A stretch of DNA of 64,000 nucleotides, taken from Bacteroides intestinalis DSM 17393. GTDB taxonomy: Bacteria > Bacteroidota > Bacteroidia > Bacteroidales > Bacteroidaceae. The position numbers and the translations under genes are program-made. Below the pieces are notes generated by a model. It was not told the DNA's origin, did not search any database, and saw nothing but the letters and a program-made list of their open reading frames with translations. Location: assembly GCF_000172175.1 (NCBI RefSeq), contig NZ_ABJL02000008.1:682001-746000 (forward strand), written 5' to 3'. Positions 18,669 through 28,370 of this stretch are shown in pieces. Within the stretch, counting starts at the first letter, position 1. Every line of letters begins with the position of its first letter.

Positions 18669-20084
18669 TTAACGAACAAAACTTTTTGTGTATCTGAATA
18701 AATCGCTCACCTCATGTCTGAAAAACAATCCTGTAGCAAACACAACAACTAATAACAAAGAATATTTTACAAGTACATTACCCATCAAAAGTGTTACAAT
18801 AGCACTAGCAGTAATAGCTATCACTGAAAAAAACATATATTTATACGATTCCACCACATGATAGTGTTTTTCACCAAGGTATGTTTTTAGAGTCATGGAA
18901 ACTATAGCCGCTATTGATGTAGCAATAGCAATCCCAGGAATTCCCATTGGAATACGCAGTAACATACAGAAAAGAATATTAACGATAACAGAAACTATAA
19001 ACACAATTATATTTAAATAAGTTTTCTTCGAAATGCCAATACCCATCCCTGTCGTCTCACCAATAATATAACAAATCGGCGCCAAAATCAAGAAAGGGAA
19101 AAACACTTTGGCAGCCCTATACTTCTCACCAAGCAATAAAAAAATAATATCTTGGGAAAGAACAACAAACAAACCAAATAGGGTTAAGACACAAACTAAA
19201 TAGCGATGAACCTTAAAAAATTGCCCTGTTTGTGTTTTATAATTTTCATAAGTATAAGGCACCCAATAAGTATTAAATCCAGCTTGCACAAGTAGTATTA
19301 TGTTTGCCAATGCTACAGCAGAAGTAAATATGCCAACACTATGATAATCCATGGTATTTTGCATTACGATCTGTGGAATAGAAGAGTTAGCCCACATCAA
19401 GATAGAAACCGGTATCAGTGGGATGGCAAAAGAAAATATTTCTTTTGTGACCTCCTTATCATACTTTCTTATTTTCTCAAAACGTTCTTTCTGTATCAAT
19501 AAAAAAACTAACGCAAGAATAAGATGAGACACTGTCAACACTACTAAAGCTGGTTTATAAGAAGAATCCCAAAAACCCACCCCAATGTAAAGAACCTTAG
19601 AAATCAAAGCCATTAAGATACCTTGTATAGTATACAACTTAATATCCTTCTCCATCCGATATGTCAAGTTCAAGTATCTTAATGTAGCAGTACAAAAAAC
19701 ACTTAAGAAAAATAGCCACAACAGCAAATTGTCTTTCTCTTGAAACATCACTTGAGACAAAAAATCTCTAAATGGTATTGCAAGAATAACAAACAGCAAA
19801 ATCAAGGAATAAGTCACTGCAAAACAAAATGTGAAAAGATATCCAACAGTTCTGTTATTAGGCCGTTCATAATAAAACCGAGCATAAGCCTGATCCAATC
19901 CTACTAAAATTAAAATTCCCCAAAGATTGGTATATGTATTAAATATATTTATCTTACCTAACACAGAAGGATCAAATAGTCGTGTAGATATAGGTGCAGA
20001 TAAAAAACTTATAATAAAAGAAACCCAGGTTACAACAGAAAAACCTATAAATTTCTTAACAAATGACTTACCTGTCTCTGCCAT
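18669..20084 (-). CDS. wzx: Polysaccharide flippase (Wzx, MATE/MOP superfamily)
   Basis: 471 residues with about 12-14 hydrophobic helices, an N-terminal KKFIGFSVVTWVSFIISF helix and the SAPISTRLFDP motif typical of RfbX/Wzx proteins. It moves lipid-linked repeat units across the inner membrane. The start codon overlaps the stop of the GT56-like gene (TAATG), so the two are translationally coupled. It is followed 3 bp later by the polymerase gene. Confidence 0.9.
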   Translation of the reverse strand: MAETGKSFVKKFIGFSVVTWVSFIISFLSAPISTRLFDPSVLGKINIFNTYTNLWGILILVGLDQAYARFYYERPNNRTVGYLFTFCFAVTYSLILLFVILAIPFRDFLSQVMFQEKDNLLLWLFFLSVFCTATLRYLNLTYRMEKDIKLYTIQGILMALISKVLYIGVGFWDSSYKPALVVLTVSHLILALVFLLIQKERFEKIRKYDKEVTKEIFSFAIPLIPVSILMWANSSIPQIVMQNTMDYHSVGIFTSAVALANIILLVQAGFNTYWVPYTYENYKTQTGQFFKVHRYLVCVLTLFGLFVVLSQDIIFLLLGEKYRAAKVFFPFLILAPICYIIGETTGMGIGISKKTYLNIIVFIVSVIVNILFCMLLRIPMGIPGIAIATSIAAIVSMTLKTYLGEKHYHVVESYKYMFFSVIAITASAIVTLLMGNVLVKYSLLLVVVFATGLFFRHEVSDLFRYTKSFVR

Positions 20085-21232
20085 TAGTCCACTATATTTT
20101 CTTTAAGAGATCGCGCTATCCTTTCCTCATTATAACGTTCCAAAACAATCTCCCTATTTCGTTGCTTGTCTTTAATGGATAACGGAGTATCTAAATCCTC
20201 TTCTTTCGCTGTCTCTATTGCAAAAACATTAAATCCGCAATCCACAAACCACTTATATAAAGGACTCCTTTCTGACATAAAAACCTTAACACCTAGGTAA
20301 AACCCCATAATTATAGTTCCTATAGACTCCTGTCTCCAGGCGGACATTATCATGGAGCGTACTTTAAGAAAAATCTGATTATAAACTTGGAGTGGAAGAT
20401 AACTTGTAAGTACTTCAACTTTTTGAGGAAAAGAGGATTTATAAGCATTCTCAACTTCACTCACATATTGTTTGCTACCACCATAAGACAAAACAAGAGT
20501 AAATCTCAACTCATCTTTCAAATCCATTCTCTTCAGGAAATTCAGTACATACAAATGATTATTTGAGTAAGAAGCTGAGTTACCTACCATAATTGTATCA
20601 CCGTCAAAGAAAGGAGTATCTTTCAACTTTCCTAAGACTTCTGATAATGAATAATTAAAAACCTCATAAGAATAGATCTTTCTTGAAGCATACTGTTCTA
20701 TAAGCGCTACATCATAATAACAACAATGTTGAATACTATTTATTCGATGAGAAATATATTTAAATTGTTTATTGATTTGAAAGTTAAATTGATACTTATA
20801 CCCTTTAACTTCAAGAGCCAGTTTAAATAAATATGGTAAATACCTCCTAAAGACTCTATATTTGTCATATCTCACAGGATCTGTATAGTATAACTTAAAA
20901 CCATTTGGCTCCAAAAATTGATTATACAAATCAGCGCCATACACCTCCCAACAAACATGAACATCTATTGGTGCTGACTTGATAAAGTCAATCATATCCA
21001 TTGTTAAATAATGAGCAATGATATGAGTATAGCTAGAGAAATCAAAGACCTTTCCTTCTTTTCTACCTTGATTTCGCAGAATCACTGGACATTCTTTATA
21101 CTTACGCAAATGTTTAAAATCAGTAGTCAAACTAAATATAACAACATCATTATGATATGGAAAAACATTCTCATACACCCCAAGCATTCGCTCAATCACT
21201 TGATGATCTATAATTAAATGAAGTATTTTCAT
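20084..21232 (-). CDS. GT56-like glycosyltransferase (WecF family)
   Basis: 382 residues. It opens with MKILHLIIDHQVIERML and carries VHVCWEVYGADLYNQF, both typical of the TDP-Fuc4NAc:lipid II transferase family (WecF, GT56), plus DTIMVGNSASYSNNH and a C-terminal RQESIGTIIMGFYLG donor-site region. WecF uses TDP-Fuc4NAc in enterobacteria; no TDP-sugar genes are in this locus, so the donor here is probably another amino- or deoxysugar. Membrane-associated, cytoplasmic face. Confidence 0.8.
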   Translation of the reverse strand: MKILHLIIDHQVIERMLGVYENVFPYHNDVVIFSLTTDFKHLRKYKECPVILRNQGRKEGKVFDFSSYTHIIAHYLTMDMIDFIKSAPIDVHVCWEVYGADLYNQFLEPNGFKLYYTDPVRYDKYRVFRRYLPYLFKLALEVKGYKYQFNFQINKQFKYISHRINSIQHCCYYDVALIEQYASRKIYSYEVFNYSLSEVLGKLKDTPFFDGDTIMVGNSASYSNNHLYVLNFLKRMDLKDELRFTLVLSYGGSKQYVSEVENAYKSSFPQKVEVLTSYLPLQVYNQIFLKVRSMIMSAWRQESIGTIIMGFYLGVKVFMSERSPLYKWFVDCGFNVFAIETAKEEDLDTPLSIKDKQRNREIVLERYNEERIARSLKENIVD

Positions 21233-21256
21233 TAATCAATATTTTTAATATAATAC

Positions 21257-22276
21257 CTACAACACAAACTTATTATCTTTATGCCAAGCCAAAGTTTTAG
21301 AAATACCTTCTGCTAACGCTATAAATCTCATATCTCCTATTATAGATAACAATTTACTTATATCCAATGTAAAATCGACTACATCGCTTTGGTGACAACA
21401 TGTATATTCCCATCCAAAAGAAGGCAATTGTTTATGAATGGTTTCAACTATATCATTTAAAGAATATACAGACCCAGAGCCAATATTAACAATCTCATTC
21501 TTATAATTCATATTTATTAAAATGAATAGTATTCTGCAAAAATCTTCAATATAGATATAATCTTTACACCCTGTCCCATCTCCCCATATAGACAGTTTTT
21601 CACCTCTCAAAGCTTTTTGTATAGCAATATTTATAACTCCCTGCTTCGTTGAATAATGATATGGACCATATGGATTTGACAACCTGACAATTAGATAATC
21701 TAAGTCAAAGAGTCTTTTATAGAGATACATATAATTTTCAACAGCCAATTTGGTTATTCCATATGAAGATATCGGCTTAGCTACCTGATTTTCCGAATGA
21801 GCATTCGCCATGTCACCATAGATAGCCCCTCCAGAAGATAAATAGATTATTTTATGTGCCTTATATTTCTTGCACATTTCTAATAATTGAATAGTAGAAA
21901 TCAAATTTGTTTCTATGTCATATCTATAGTCATTTGATGCAGCAGGAACTGTTGTGGTAACTAAATGCAAAACAACATCAAACTCAGCTTCATTCCTAAA
22001 TATATTTTCTATGTCCAAAGTAGATGTTATATCGCCAGTATAAACCTTTGAAATAGAATTTATTTCCACTCCCTTAGGATGCTTATTTGTCCTATCAAAT
22101 ACTACAACTTCATACTGTCCAGAAAGATAATCATCAATAAACTTTAAAATATTTGTACCAATAAACCCAAAAGCTCCCAAAATCAATATCCGTATGCGCT
22201 CACCATGACTACATAATCCACCAACAATAGAAAATTCTTGGTTTGGATTGACTACTTGTGAATAAATAGAATTCAT
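21257..22276 (-). CDS. NAD-dependent epimerase/dehydratase (GalE-like SDR)
   Basis: 339 residues. An unusual 28-residue N-terminal extension (with GGLCSHGER) precedes the Rossmann motif ILGAFGFIGTN. Catalytic YGITK (YxxxK) follows the SSGGAIYGD strand, and a sugar-binding RLSNPYGPYH segment follows that. It probably epimerises or reduces a nucleotide sugar for the repeat unit; C-4 epimerisation of UDP-GlcNAc or UDP-Glc is the commonest activity in this family. The substrate cannot be fixed from sequence. 4 bp separate it from the preceding gene. Confidence 0.78.
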   Translation of the reverse strand: MNSIYSQVVNPNQEFSIVGGLCSHGERIRILILGAFGFIGTNILKFIDDYLSGQYEVVVFDRTNKHPKGVEINSISKVYTGDITSTLDIENIFRNEAEFDVVLHLVTTTVPAASNDYRYDIETNLISTIQLLEMCKKYKAHKIIYLSSGGAIYGDMANAHSENQVAKPISSYGITKLAVENYMYLYKRLFDLDYLIVRLSNPYGPYHYSTKQGVINIAIQKALRGEKLSIWGDGTGCKDYIYIEDFCRILFILINMNYKNEIVNIGSGSVYSLNDIVETIHKQLPSFGWEYTCCHQSDVVDFTLDISKLLSIIGDMRFIALAEGISKTLAWHKDNKFVL

Positions 22277-22280
22277 TGTC

Positions 22281-23270
22281 TTACAATTTTATCCGTGAAA
22301 AATAGATAGAACTTTTCATTAAATCTCCTTGATAATATGAAATATAAAGCATTCCGTCTTTTACAACTGCGCCAGGATACGCACTATCCATATCTGATGA
22401 TAATTCAAGCAACATCACTAACTTGCCACTAGTTTGATCAACCTTAAATAGAGCTGTGCAATTCATCTTACCATTATAGGCACGCCCAACTGTATAAACG
22501 TTATCCTTATAAGTAAATAGTTTAGGACATCCGATCCGCATACCTCCATCTTTCCATTGCCATTGATCACCATCATTACTTATTCCCACATAAGCATTCT
22601 GTTTTCGTCGTACAACGGAGAAAAATTTATCCCCCAACTTCGCCACCGATGCCTCTGTCGGAGAATTATCAATTGTAGGTTTATCTACAAGTTTATAATT
22701 AATACCATTAAAAGATTTTACGAACGCAAAATAAGGTGCATAAATATAACCATAAGCTATTCCATCTATCCATGACACATCCCATAACCAATTCCAATCC
22801 ATATTAGGTTTAAAACTTATAGGAATCAATTCTGTATGTGATTTATTGGAAGAGAAAAAGCTGACACATGATTTTCTTAAAACAGCCACTTTATTCTCAT
22901 ATTTTACTTCTTCTACCAACAGCATAACTTTTCCTTCCGGCGTTACTGTGAGTTTTGGATCCCGTAAATCTATACCATCTACACTATACGATAAAAAAGG
23001 CTGCCAACGTTTCCCGTTTTTTGAATGCAAAATTCTAATAATCCCAACATCTTCTCCGCTAGGATCATAATGTTTTTTTGCCTCCCGAAATGCACAATAA
23101 AAGCGTCCTTTATAATTAATCAATGATGTAAATGAAGCATAGGGTTTTCCCGTATATATTTTTTTTGTGGAAATTATGTATGGGGAAGAATCTTTCTCAG
23201 CACTAATACTCCCAGAATTCAAAACAATCATCAATAATAAAAGAAATCTTACCATGTTATTCTCTACCAT
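22281..23270 (-). CDS. Secreted sialidase-like (BNR/Asp-box) beta-propeller protein
   Basis: 329 residues (324 if it starts at the second ATG, 23253-23255, which gives a cleaner signal peptide and no overlap with the MBL gene). The signal peptide MVRFLLLLMIVLNSGSISA is followed by a propeller with Asp-box-like SKNGKRWQPF and SNDGDQWQWK. An Arg-containing YCAFREA strand resembles a degenerate FRIP motif, and DLRDPKLTV follows. It could be a periplasmic glycosidase or binding protein acting on the nonulosonate-containing polymer, but catalytic residues are not certain. Presence inside a Pse locus is suggestive of glycan trimming or editing. Confidence 0.7.
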   Translation of the reverse strand: MVENNMVRFLLLLMIVLNSGSISAEKDSSPYIISTKKIYTGKPYASFTSLINYKGRFYCAFREAKKHYDPSGEDVGIIRILHSKNGKRWQPFLSYSVDGIDLRDPKLTVTPEGKVMLLVEEVKYENKVAVLRKSCVSFFSSNKSHTELIPISFKPNMDWNWLWDVSWIDGIAYGYIYAPYFAFVKSFNGINYKLVDKPTIDNSPTEASVAKLGDKFFSVVRRKQNAYVGISNDGDQWQWKDGGMRIGCPKLFTYKDNVYTVGRAYNGKMNCTALFKVDQTSGKLVMLLELSSDMDSAYPGAVVKDGMLYISYYQGDLMKSSIYFSRIKL

Positions 23271-23868
23271 ATTCTACGCTTCCATGACCAGGATATAAAC
23301 TTAAGTTACGAGACAATTGTATTATTCGTTGCTGAGAGATTTCTGCATCAACTCGATTACTATTAGGAAAAGAAGCAATCACTTTCAAGCCTGGTATATA
23401 TGAATCACCACTGAAGAAACAGCCACTTACTGTATAACATAAACAGCTTTTGTCATGCCCCGGAGTCGCATAAACCGACACAAAACTATCATTGCCAGAA
23501 AAGAGCCTCAATTTTTCCCCTTCATTAATAGTAATAATATTCTCCGGCCGACAGCAAACGATATCTTCTGCCTCCATGTGATAACGTGAACAATTCAATT
23601 TAGGTGACAATAAAGCTGTTTTTCCAAATTCATTTGTATAGAGAATCAACTCAGGATATTGCCTCAACAGTTCATTAATACCATAAATATGGTCATAATG
23701 AGTATGAGTAAACAATACACCAACTAACTTTTTTCCTTCGGGAATAGCACCTATCACTTTATCCACATCTCCCGCATCAACAAGCCAGCATTCACTACTA
23801 TTCTTCGTGTAAAGCAGGAATGTATTGGAATTGTAAACAGAGTTAATTATCTGTTTTATCGCCAGCAT
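23257..23868 (-). CDS. Metallo-beta-lactamase-fold hydrolase (glyoxalase II-like)
   Basis: 203 residues with the full MBL metal site: FTHTHYDHIYG (HxHxDH), TPGHDKSCLCY, FSGDSYIPG and LYPGHGSVEYG. Small glyoxalase II-like members cleave thioesters. Its start overlaps the KAS III gene by 26 bp, placing it in the acyl-carrier block. A thioesterase that releases or proofreads an acyl-ACP is a reasonable inference. An antibiotic-resistance beta-lactamase is unlikely: no signal peptide and wrong context. Confidence 0.82.
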   Translation of the reverse strand: MLAIKQIINSVYNSNTFLLYTKNSSECWLVDAGDVDKVIGAIPEGKKLVGVLFTHTHYDHIYGINELLRQYPELILYTNEFGKTALLSPKLNCSRYHMEAEDIVCCRPENIITINEGEKLRLFSGNDSFVSVYATPGHDKSCLCYTVSGCFFSGDSYIPGLKVIASFPNSNRVDAEISQQRIIQLSRNLSLYPGHGSVEYGRE

Positions 23869-24916
23869 ATCTTATCAACTCAGGAAAAACCCCGTCCGTA
23901 GACGTATCCATAACCATAGTCCCCCATGCCAAACCTGTACCAAAGGCACTACACACAATTTTCTTCCCATTAAATTTTTCTCTAAGTTTACTAATGATCA
24001 TTAATGGTATAGATGTAGATGATGTATTACCAAAATCTGTGATATTATATATACACTTAGAATCATCAACTTTCAGCCGCTTTTGAATAAACTTATTAAT
24101 CATTTGATTTGCCTGATGAATCAAGAAATAGTCTACATCAGCCTTATCTACTGCTAACTTAGATAAAAGTGCATTAATCTCTTTAGGAGCAGTATTTACT
24201 GCAAAAGAAAAAATACTATCTCCTTCCATATTCGCTTGGAGTCTATTTCTTAAAATATCATCCTTACACATTACATACTCAAAAGATTCTTTAGTTACAG
24301 GGTTTCTATATCCACCATCAGGAATAATCAGTGATTTAAAATTACTTCCATCAGTATGCATATCAAAGATGATCGGTGAAGCTGACGTATTAAATTCAAG
24401 AGCTGTAGCTGTTCCAGCATCACCAGCCAACAAATTTACTCTATCATAAGGAGATTTAGCTTTGGTAGATGTTTCCCCTACAAGCAATAGCCCTTTCTTT
24501 ATTTTCCCAGCACTCAAAATTGCAGAAATTGTGGAAAGTCCGTAAATCCAACCAGGGCAACTCATAGTGATATCAAAACTCATACAGTTAGAAGAGAGTT
24601 TTAATCTATCTTGAAGAACACATGCTGTAGCTGGAAAAATATAATCCGGAGTTTGAGAGACAAATATCAAGCACTCAATATCTTCCTTTTTCCAATCCAA
24701 TTCCTCAATTATTTTTTCTGCTGCCTCTAAACACAAATCAGAAGAACAAATTCCCTCTTCGGCAATATACCTTCTTTTGACTCCGGTGGTTTCTATGTAT
24801 TTTTCTAATTCTTTTTTATCTTCTATGAGAGTAGAATCTATATTTTCAACTTGCTTCGGAGGTACGCAAGCAGAGATTCCTGCTATTTTTACATTATCTA
24901 TCTTAAAAAATGCCAT
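23843..24916 (-). CDS. 3-oxoacyl-ACP synthase III-like enzyme (FabH family)
   Basis: 357 residues, thiolase fold. The catalytic Cys lies in ITMSCPGWIYGL, His in LIHQANQMINK and Asn in FGNTSSTSIPLM, so the Cys-His-Asn triad is intact. GETSTKAKSPYDR and LAGDAGTATALEF are usual FabH landmarks. The protein could condense a starter with malonyl-ACP or, as for CerJ-type homologues, transfer an acyl group to a sugar or alcohol. The gene overlaps the AMP ligase gene by 14 bp. It is not housekeeping FabH judging by its place in a capsule operon beside its own ACPs and ligase. Confidence 0.87.
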   Translation of the reverse strand: MAFFKIDNVKIAGISACVPPKQVENIDSTLIEDKKELEKYIETTGVKRRYIAEEGICSSDLCLEAAEKIIEELDWKKEDIECLIFVSQTPDYIFPATACVLQDRLKLSSNCMSFDITMSCPGWIYGLSTISAILSAGKIKKGLLLVGETSTKAKSPYDRVNLLAGDAGTATALEFNTSASPIIFDMHTDGSNFKSLIIPDGGYRNPVTKESFEYVMCKDDILRNRLQANMEGDSIFSFAVNTAPKEINALLSKLAVDKADVDYFLIHQANQMINKFIQKRLKVDDSKCIYNITDFGNTSSTSIPLMIISKLREKFNGKKIVCSAFGTGLAWGTMVMDTSTDGVFPELIRYAGDKTDN

Positions 24917-26315
24917 ATTCGTTATCTAATTTCCGATAATTGATCTTACCAGACTCATTTCGATAAATTTCATCTACACATTTTACAGTTAAGGATGTTA
25001 AAGGAAGTCCTGTTTTTATTGAAATGAGTTTTTTAACTTGTTCTTCTTTTCCTGCCTCTGTTATATACACAAACATTCTATTATCATTTCCACTACATGC
25101 ACAATCAATAAATAATCCATCTGCTACTATTTTCTCACATTGATCCAAACTAACTCGCAAACCGAATAACTTTAAGAAACGTTTTTTCCTACCAATAATA
25201 AAATAGCAGCCATCCTCATCCCTAAAGGCTATATCACCAGTACAATATTCACCTTTAAACTCATCGCCTTTCACCAAATCTTCTACAGACTCCGCATATC
25301 CCATTGTCACATTAGGACCTTGATAACACAATTCTCCCTCTACATGAGAATTAGCTACAACTTTACCTTGGTCATCTTTTAATACAATAGTTCCTCCTGG
25401 AATTGCGAAACCTATACTAGCACATTTTTTAGTTGCCAACTCAGCTGGAAGATAAGCTAATCTAGCAGATGTTTCTGTAGTACCAAAAGTTGCAATGAAC
25501 CGCTTACCGCTATAAGAGGCATATTCTGAAAAATACTCAAATAGAGAATTTGAAAGTTTCCCCCCGCCCTCAGCCATTGTCTTGAGATATGGCAAATCCA
25601 TTTGAGTAAATTTCATTTTCTTCAGGATTTCATAGCTGTATGGAACTCCTGTGAAATTAGTTCCCCTTTGTTCCTTAATAAAACTCCAAAAGAGCGGACT
25701 TAAGAGATGATTAGAAAGAAGCAAAACTGTTGCACCAGCATATAAATGACTATTGATAACATTCAGCCCCATAGTATATTGCATTGGCAAATCACAGATC
25801 CCCCTTTCAGTAGTATTCCATCCAAATACATTTGCAACATTTTGAGCATTAATCTCTATGTTGCCATATTTATGACGTACTAATTTAGGACTTCCAGTAG
25901 TACCTGAGGTGGTTAATAACAAAGATAAATCAGGATTTAAAGCAGGTGTATCATTAGTTGTTTTATATAATACATAGCCTAAATATTCTTCAATAATCTC
26001 CGTTTCTCCAACCTCTCTCATATTTGAAGGACACCATATATACTCAGGCTTATATATTTTATAAAGATTATCAAGTAATCCTTTTTCCATACTAGCATTA
26101 AGTAATAAAGCAACATCTTTATTGTCATACAAAGCCAAAAATCCCGCCAATGATGGTGCAGTGTTTTTACATAAACAAAACACTAGTTTTCTTTCAGGAA
26201 TTTTTCTTTTCAAAGTATCACAAAAGATAGTCAAGTCTCCATATGTCAACCTATTCCCACTATCATCAATAATAGCGGTTGATAGCTTGCTTTTTTTGTC
26301 TATATCAAAAATCAT
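24903..26315 (-). CDS. AMP-dependent acyl-CoA/acyl-ACP synthetase
   Basis: 470 residues, adenylate-forming family. Core motifs: LLTTSGTTGSPKLVRHK (ATP loop), FGTTETSARLAY, YCTGDIAFRDEDG, GRKKRFLKLFGLRVS (hinge) and the C-terminal catalytic Lys in ESGKINYRKL. It activates a carboxylic acid and would load it on a carrier; the ACP gene 5 bp upstream is the obvious acceptor. It is somewhat shorter than typical 500-550-residue acyl-CoA ligases. Substrate acid unknown. Confidence 0.87.
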   Translation of the reverse strand: MIFDIDKKSKLSTAIIDDSGNRLTYGDLTIFCDTLKRKIPERKLVFCLCKNTAPSLAGFLALYDNKDVALLLNASMEKGLLDNLYKIYKPEYIWCPSNMREVGETEIIEEYLGYVLYKTTNDTPALNPDLSLLLTTSGTTGSPKLVRHKYGNIEINAQNVANVFGWNTTERGICDLPMQYTMGLNVINSHLYAGATVLLLSNHLLSPLFWSFIKEQRGTNFTGVPYSYEILKKMKFTQMDLPYLKTMAEGGGKLSNSLFEYFSEYASYSGKRFIATFGTTETSARLAYLPAELATKKCASIGFAIPGGTIVLKDDQGKVVANSHVEGELCYQGPNVTMGYAESVEDLVKGDEFKGEYCTGDIAFRDEDGCYFIIGRKKRFLKLFGLRVSLDQCEKIVADGLFIDCACSGNDNRMFVYITEAGKEEQVKKLISIKTGLPLTSLTVKCVDEIYRNESGKINYRKLDNEYGIF

Positions 26316-26320
26316 ATAAA

Positions 26321-26557
26321 CTAAAATTCAATATTACGCTTCCTCAAAATGTCCAAACCTGCCTGATAAGAAGTAAAAGCAATGATTTCATCAGGTTCAA
26401 ATTCTATTTGAAACTCATCCTCAATAATTGCCATCAAACTCATTTGTCCAATAGAATCCCAACGTTCAACAGTATCCATCGTTGCACTTTCCACACTTTC
26501 ACATGGAAGTTCCAAACCTTCCACAAACGCATTTTGATATTTCTCCAAATTTGTCAT
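26321..26557 (-). CDS. Acyl carrier protein (second of two in the locus)
   Basis: 78 residues. The phosphopantetheine attachment Ser is in ERWDSIGQMSLM (D-S-I in place of the usual D-S-L), followed by an acidic helix. It lies between the transketolase C subunit gene (6 bp away) and the AMP ligase gene (5 bp away), suggesting it carries the intermediate passed between those enzymes. Confidence 0.85.
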   Translation of the reverse strand: MTNLEKYQNAFVEGLELPCESVESATMDTVERWDSIGQMSLMAIIEDEFQIEFEPDEIIAFTSYQAGLDILRKRNIEF

Positions 26558-26563
26558 AACTAA

Positions 26564-27535
26564 TTATTTTAACAAAAACTCAATTTTACCAGCTATCTGC
26601 TCAGCTGTTAATCCATGCTGTTTCCAAATATATCTCAAAGAACCAAGTTCTCCAAACCGATCATTTACACCTATTCTTACTAATCTAACATGTAAATCAT
26701 TATCACACTTATATTCGGCAATGGAACTACCCAATCCTCCAATAATATTATGCTCTTCAACAGTAACAACCAAACGATGAGTAGAAAAGATAGTATCTAA
26801 AAGCCCCGTATCTAAAGGTTTAATAGTATACATATCCACCACAGTAGCATTAACATTTTTTTCTTTTAACATCTCAGCGGCATCCATAGCCTCTCGAACC
26901 ATCAAACCTGTTGCAAGGATTGCAACATCTTCACCTTTTTTAATTATATTAGATTTACCAATAGTAAAATCACAATCTTTTTCATAAACAATAGGACAAT
27001 TTAATCCACCAGACAACCGTAAATAGACCGGGCCTTCAATCAAAGAAGCAGCAATGACTAATTTAATTGCAGCCAAACAGTCAGAAGCTGAAAGAATAAT
27101 TATATTAGGCAAAGCTCTTACAAGTGCAATATCTTCTGTAGCCCAATGAGATACAGCCAAGGTCTCCATTGCAAAACCAGCAGAATTTCCTATTAACTTA
27201 ACATTAAATTGATGATAAGAGAGATTTTGACGTATCATCTCAACTGTTCTTGTAATAATAAATTCAGCATAAGTACAAGCAAACACATTACTACCAGATT
27301 CAGATGCTATACCAGCTGCAATACCTATCATATTTTGCTCGGCAATGCCCACATTAATGACCTTATCCGGGTAGTTTGCATAAAATCTATCCAAGCTTGC
27401 AATAGCAATACTATCTGCAACCACAACTCTCAAATTAGGATCGCTTTTAGCTACTTCAAGCATACCAATACCGGCAGCTGCTCCTTTTTGCCCTAATCTA
27501 GCATAAGCTTTTATAAGTGGAGTACTAATAACCAT
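26564..27535 (-). CDS. Transketolase, C-terminal (pyrimidine-binding) subunit
   Basis: 323 residues, the second half of a split transketolase. The Pyr domain includes NVGIAEQNMIGIAAG (catalytic Glu) and FACTYAEFIITR, followed by the C-terminal domain (TVVDMYTIKPLD, TVEEHNIIGGLG). It should form a TPP enzyme with the next upstream gene product, transferring a two-carbon ketol unit. In some secondary-metabolite pathways, paired enzymes of this sort move a C2 unit onto an ACP (the naphthyridinomycin type of glycolyl-ACP supply). The neighbouring ACP makes that a testable idea. Confidence 0.87.
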   Translation of the reverse strand: MVISTPLIKAYARLGQKGAAAGIGMLEVAKSDPNLRVVVADSIAIASLDRFYANYPDKVINVGIAEQNMIGIAAGIASESGSNVFACTYAEFIITRTVEMIRQNLSYHQFNVKLIGNSAGFAMETLAVSHWATEDIALVRALPNIIILSASDCLAAIKLVIAASLIEGPVYLRLSGGLNCPIVYEKDCDFTIGKSNIIKKGEDVAILATGLMVREAMDAAEMLKEKNVNATVVDMYTIKPLDTGLLDTIFSTHRLVVTVEEHNIIGGLGSSIAEYKCDNDLHVRLVRIGVNDRFGELGSLRYIWKQHGLTAEQIAGKIEFLLK

Positions 27536-27540
27536 ATACT

Positions 27541-28368
27541 CTATGAATTTAAAATTTCTGCGTAAGCTGTTTTATATTGCTCTTCTGACAATACGGCCTG
27601 ATGCCATAATTTATTATTCTCCATAAACGAAACGCCTTTTCCTTTAACCGTTTCAGCTATCAAAGCATAAGGCTTATCAATTGGCCTATATTGTAATGAG
27701 TCTATCAACTGCTCGACACTATGTCCATTCACCGTTTTAGATTCCCAACCAAAAGATTTAAACTTAAGTTCCATATCCATTTGTGCCATCCAATCTTCGG
27801 TATTGCCATCTACTGCCATATAGTTCCTATCAACAATCACAGTTAGATTATCCAATTTATAATGTCCGGCTGTAAGGACAGCTTCCCAAATAGAACCTTC
27901 ATTACATTCTGCATCTCCCAAAAGAACATATACATGATATGGAAGATTATTTTGTTTAGCATAAATAGATTTACCTACCGCAAAGGAAAGCTCCATACCC
28001 AGACTTAAGGAAGCATACTCTAAGCCTAAATCCAAATTCCTTTGATGGCCAACTAACAAACCATTGTCTTCTTCATATGAGTTTAACTTTTCAATTGGAA
28101 AAAAACCCATTTCCGCCATTACAGGAAATTCAGCCAATCGAGCATGCTCTTTACCCGCAATAAAACGATCACGTCCTTCCCATCTTGGATTTGAAACATT
28201 ATACTTTAAAATAGAACCATAAAGTACCGCATAGATTTCAATACAGGACAAGCTACCACTCAAATGAGCTCCTCGCCTTCCAGCAGCCAACGCCATATCC
28301 AAAGCATGAAGGCGCATTTTTCTACAAAGATTTATGAGTTCTTTAGAATCTAACTTACCACTTTCCAT
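27541..28368 (-). CDS. Transketolase, N-terminal (TPP pyrophosphate-binding) subunit
   Basis: 275 residues. LSGSLSCIEIYAVLYG opens the PP domain, LLGDAECNEGSIWEA is the GDG-like TPP/Mg motif (GDAxxNEG) and VDRNYMAVDG follows. It pairs with the subunit encoded 5 bp downstream. Genes for split transketolases are found in archaea and in sugar-modification clusters. Separate from the housekeeping full-length enzyme expected elsewhere in the genome. Confidence 0.87.
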   Translation of the reverse strand: MESGKLDSKELINLCRKMRLHALDMALAAGRRGAHLSGSLSCIEIYAVLYGSILKYNVSNPRWEGRDRFIAGKEHARLAEFPVMAEMGFFPIEKLNSYEEDNGLLVGHQRNLDLGLEYASLSLGMELSFAVGKSIYAKQNNLPYHVYVLLGDAECNEGSIWEAVLTAGHYKLDNLTVIVDRNYMAVDGNTEDWMAQMDMELKFKSFGWESKTVNGHSVEQLIDSLQYRPIDKPYALIAETVKGKGVSFMENNKLWHQAVLSEEQYKTAYAEILNS

Positions 28369-28370
28369 AA

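Noticed and set aside
23257..23868. Beta-lactam resistance gene
   Set aside because: MBL fold but glyoxalase II-like, no signal peptide, and embedded in an acyl-carrier operon.
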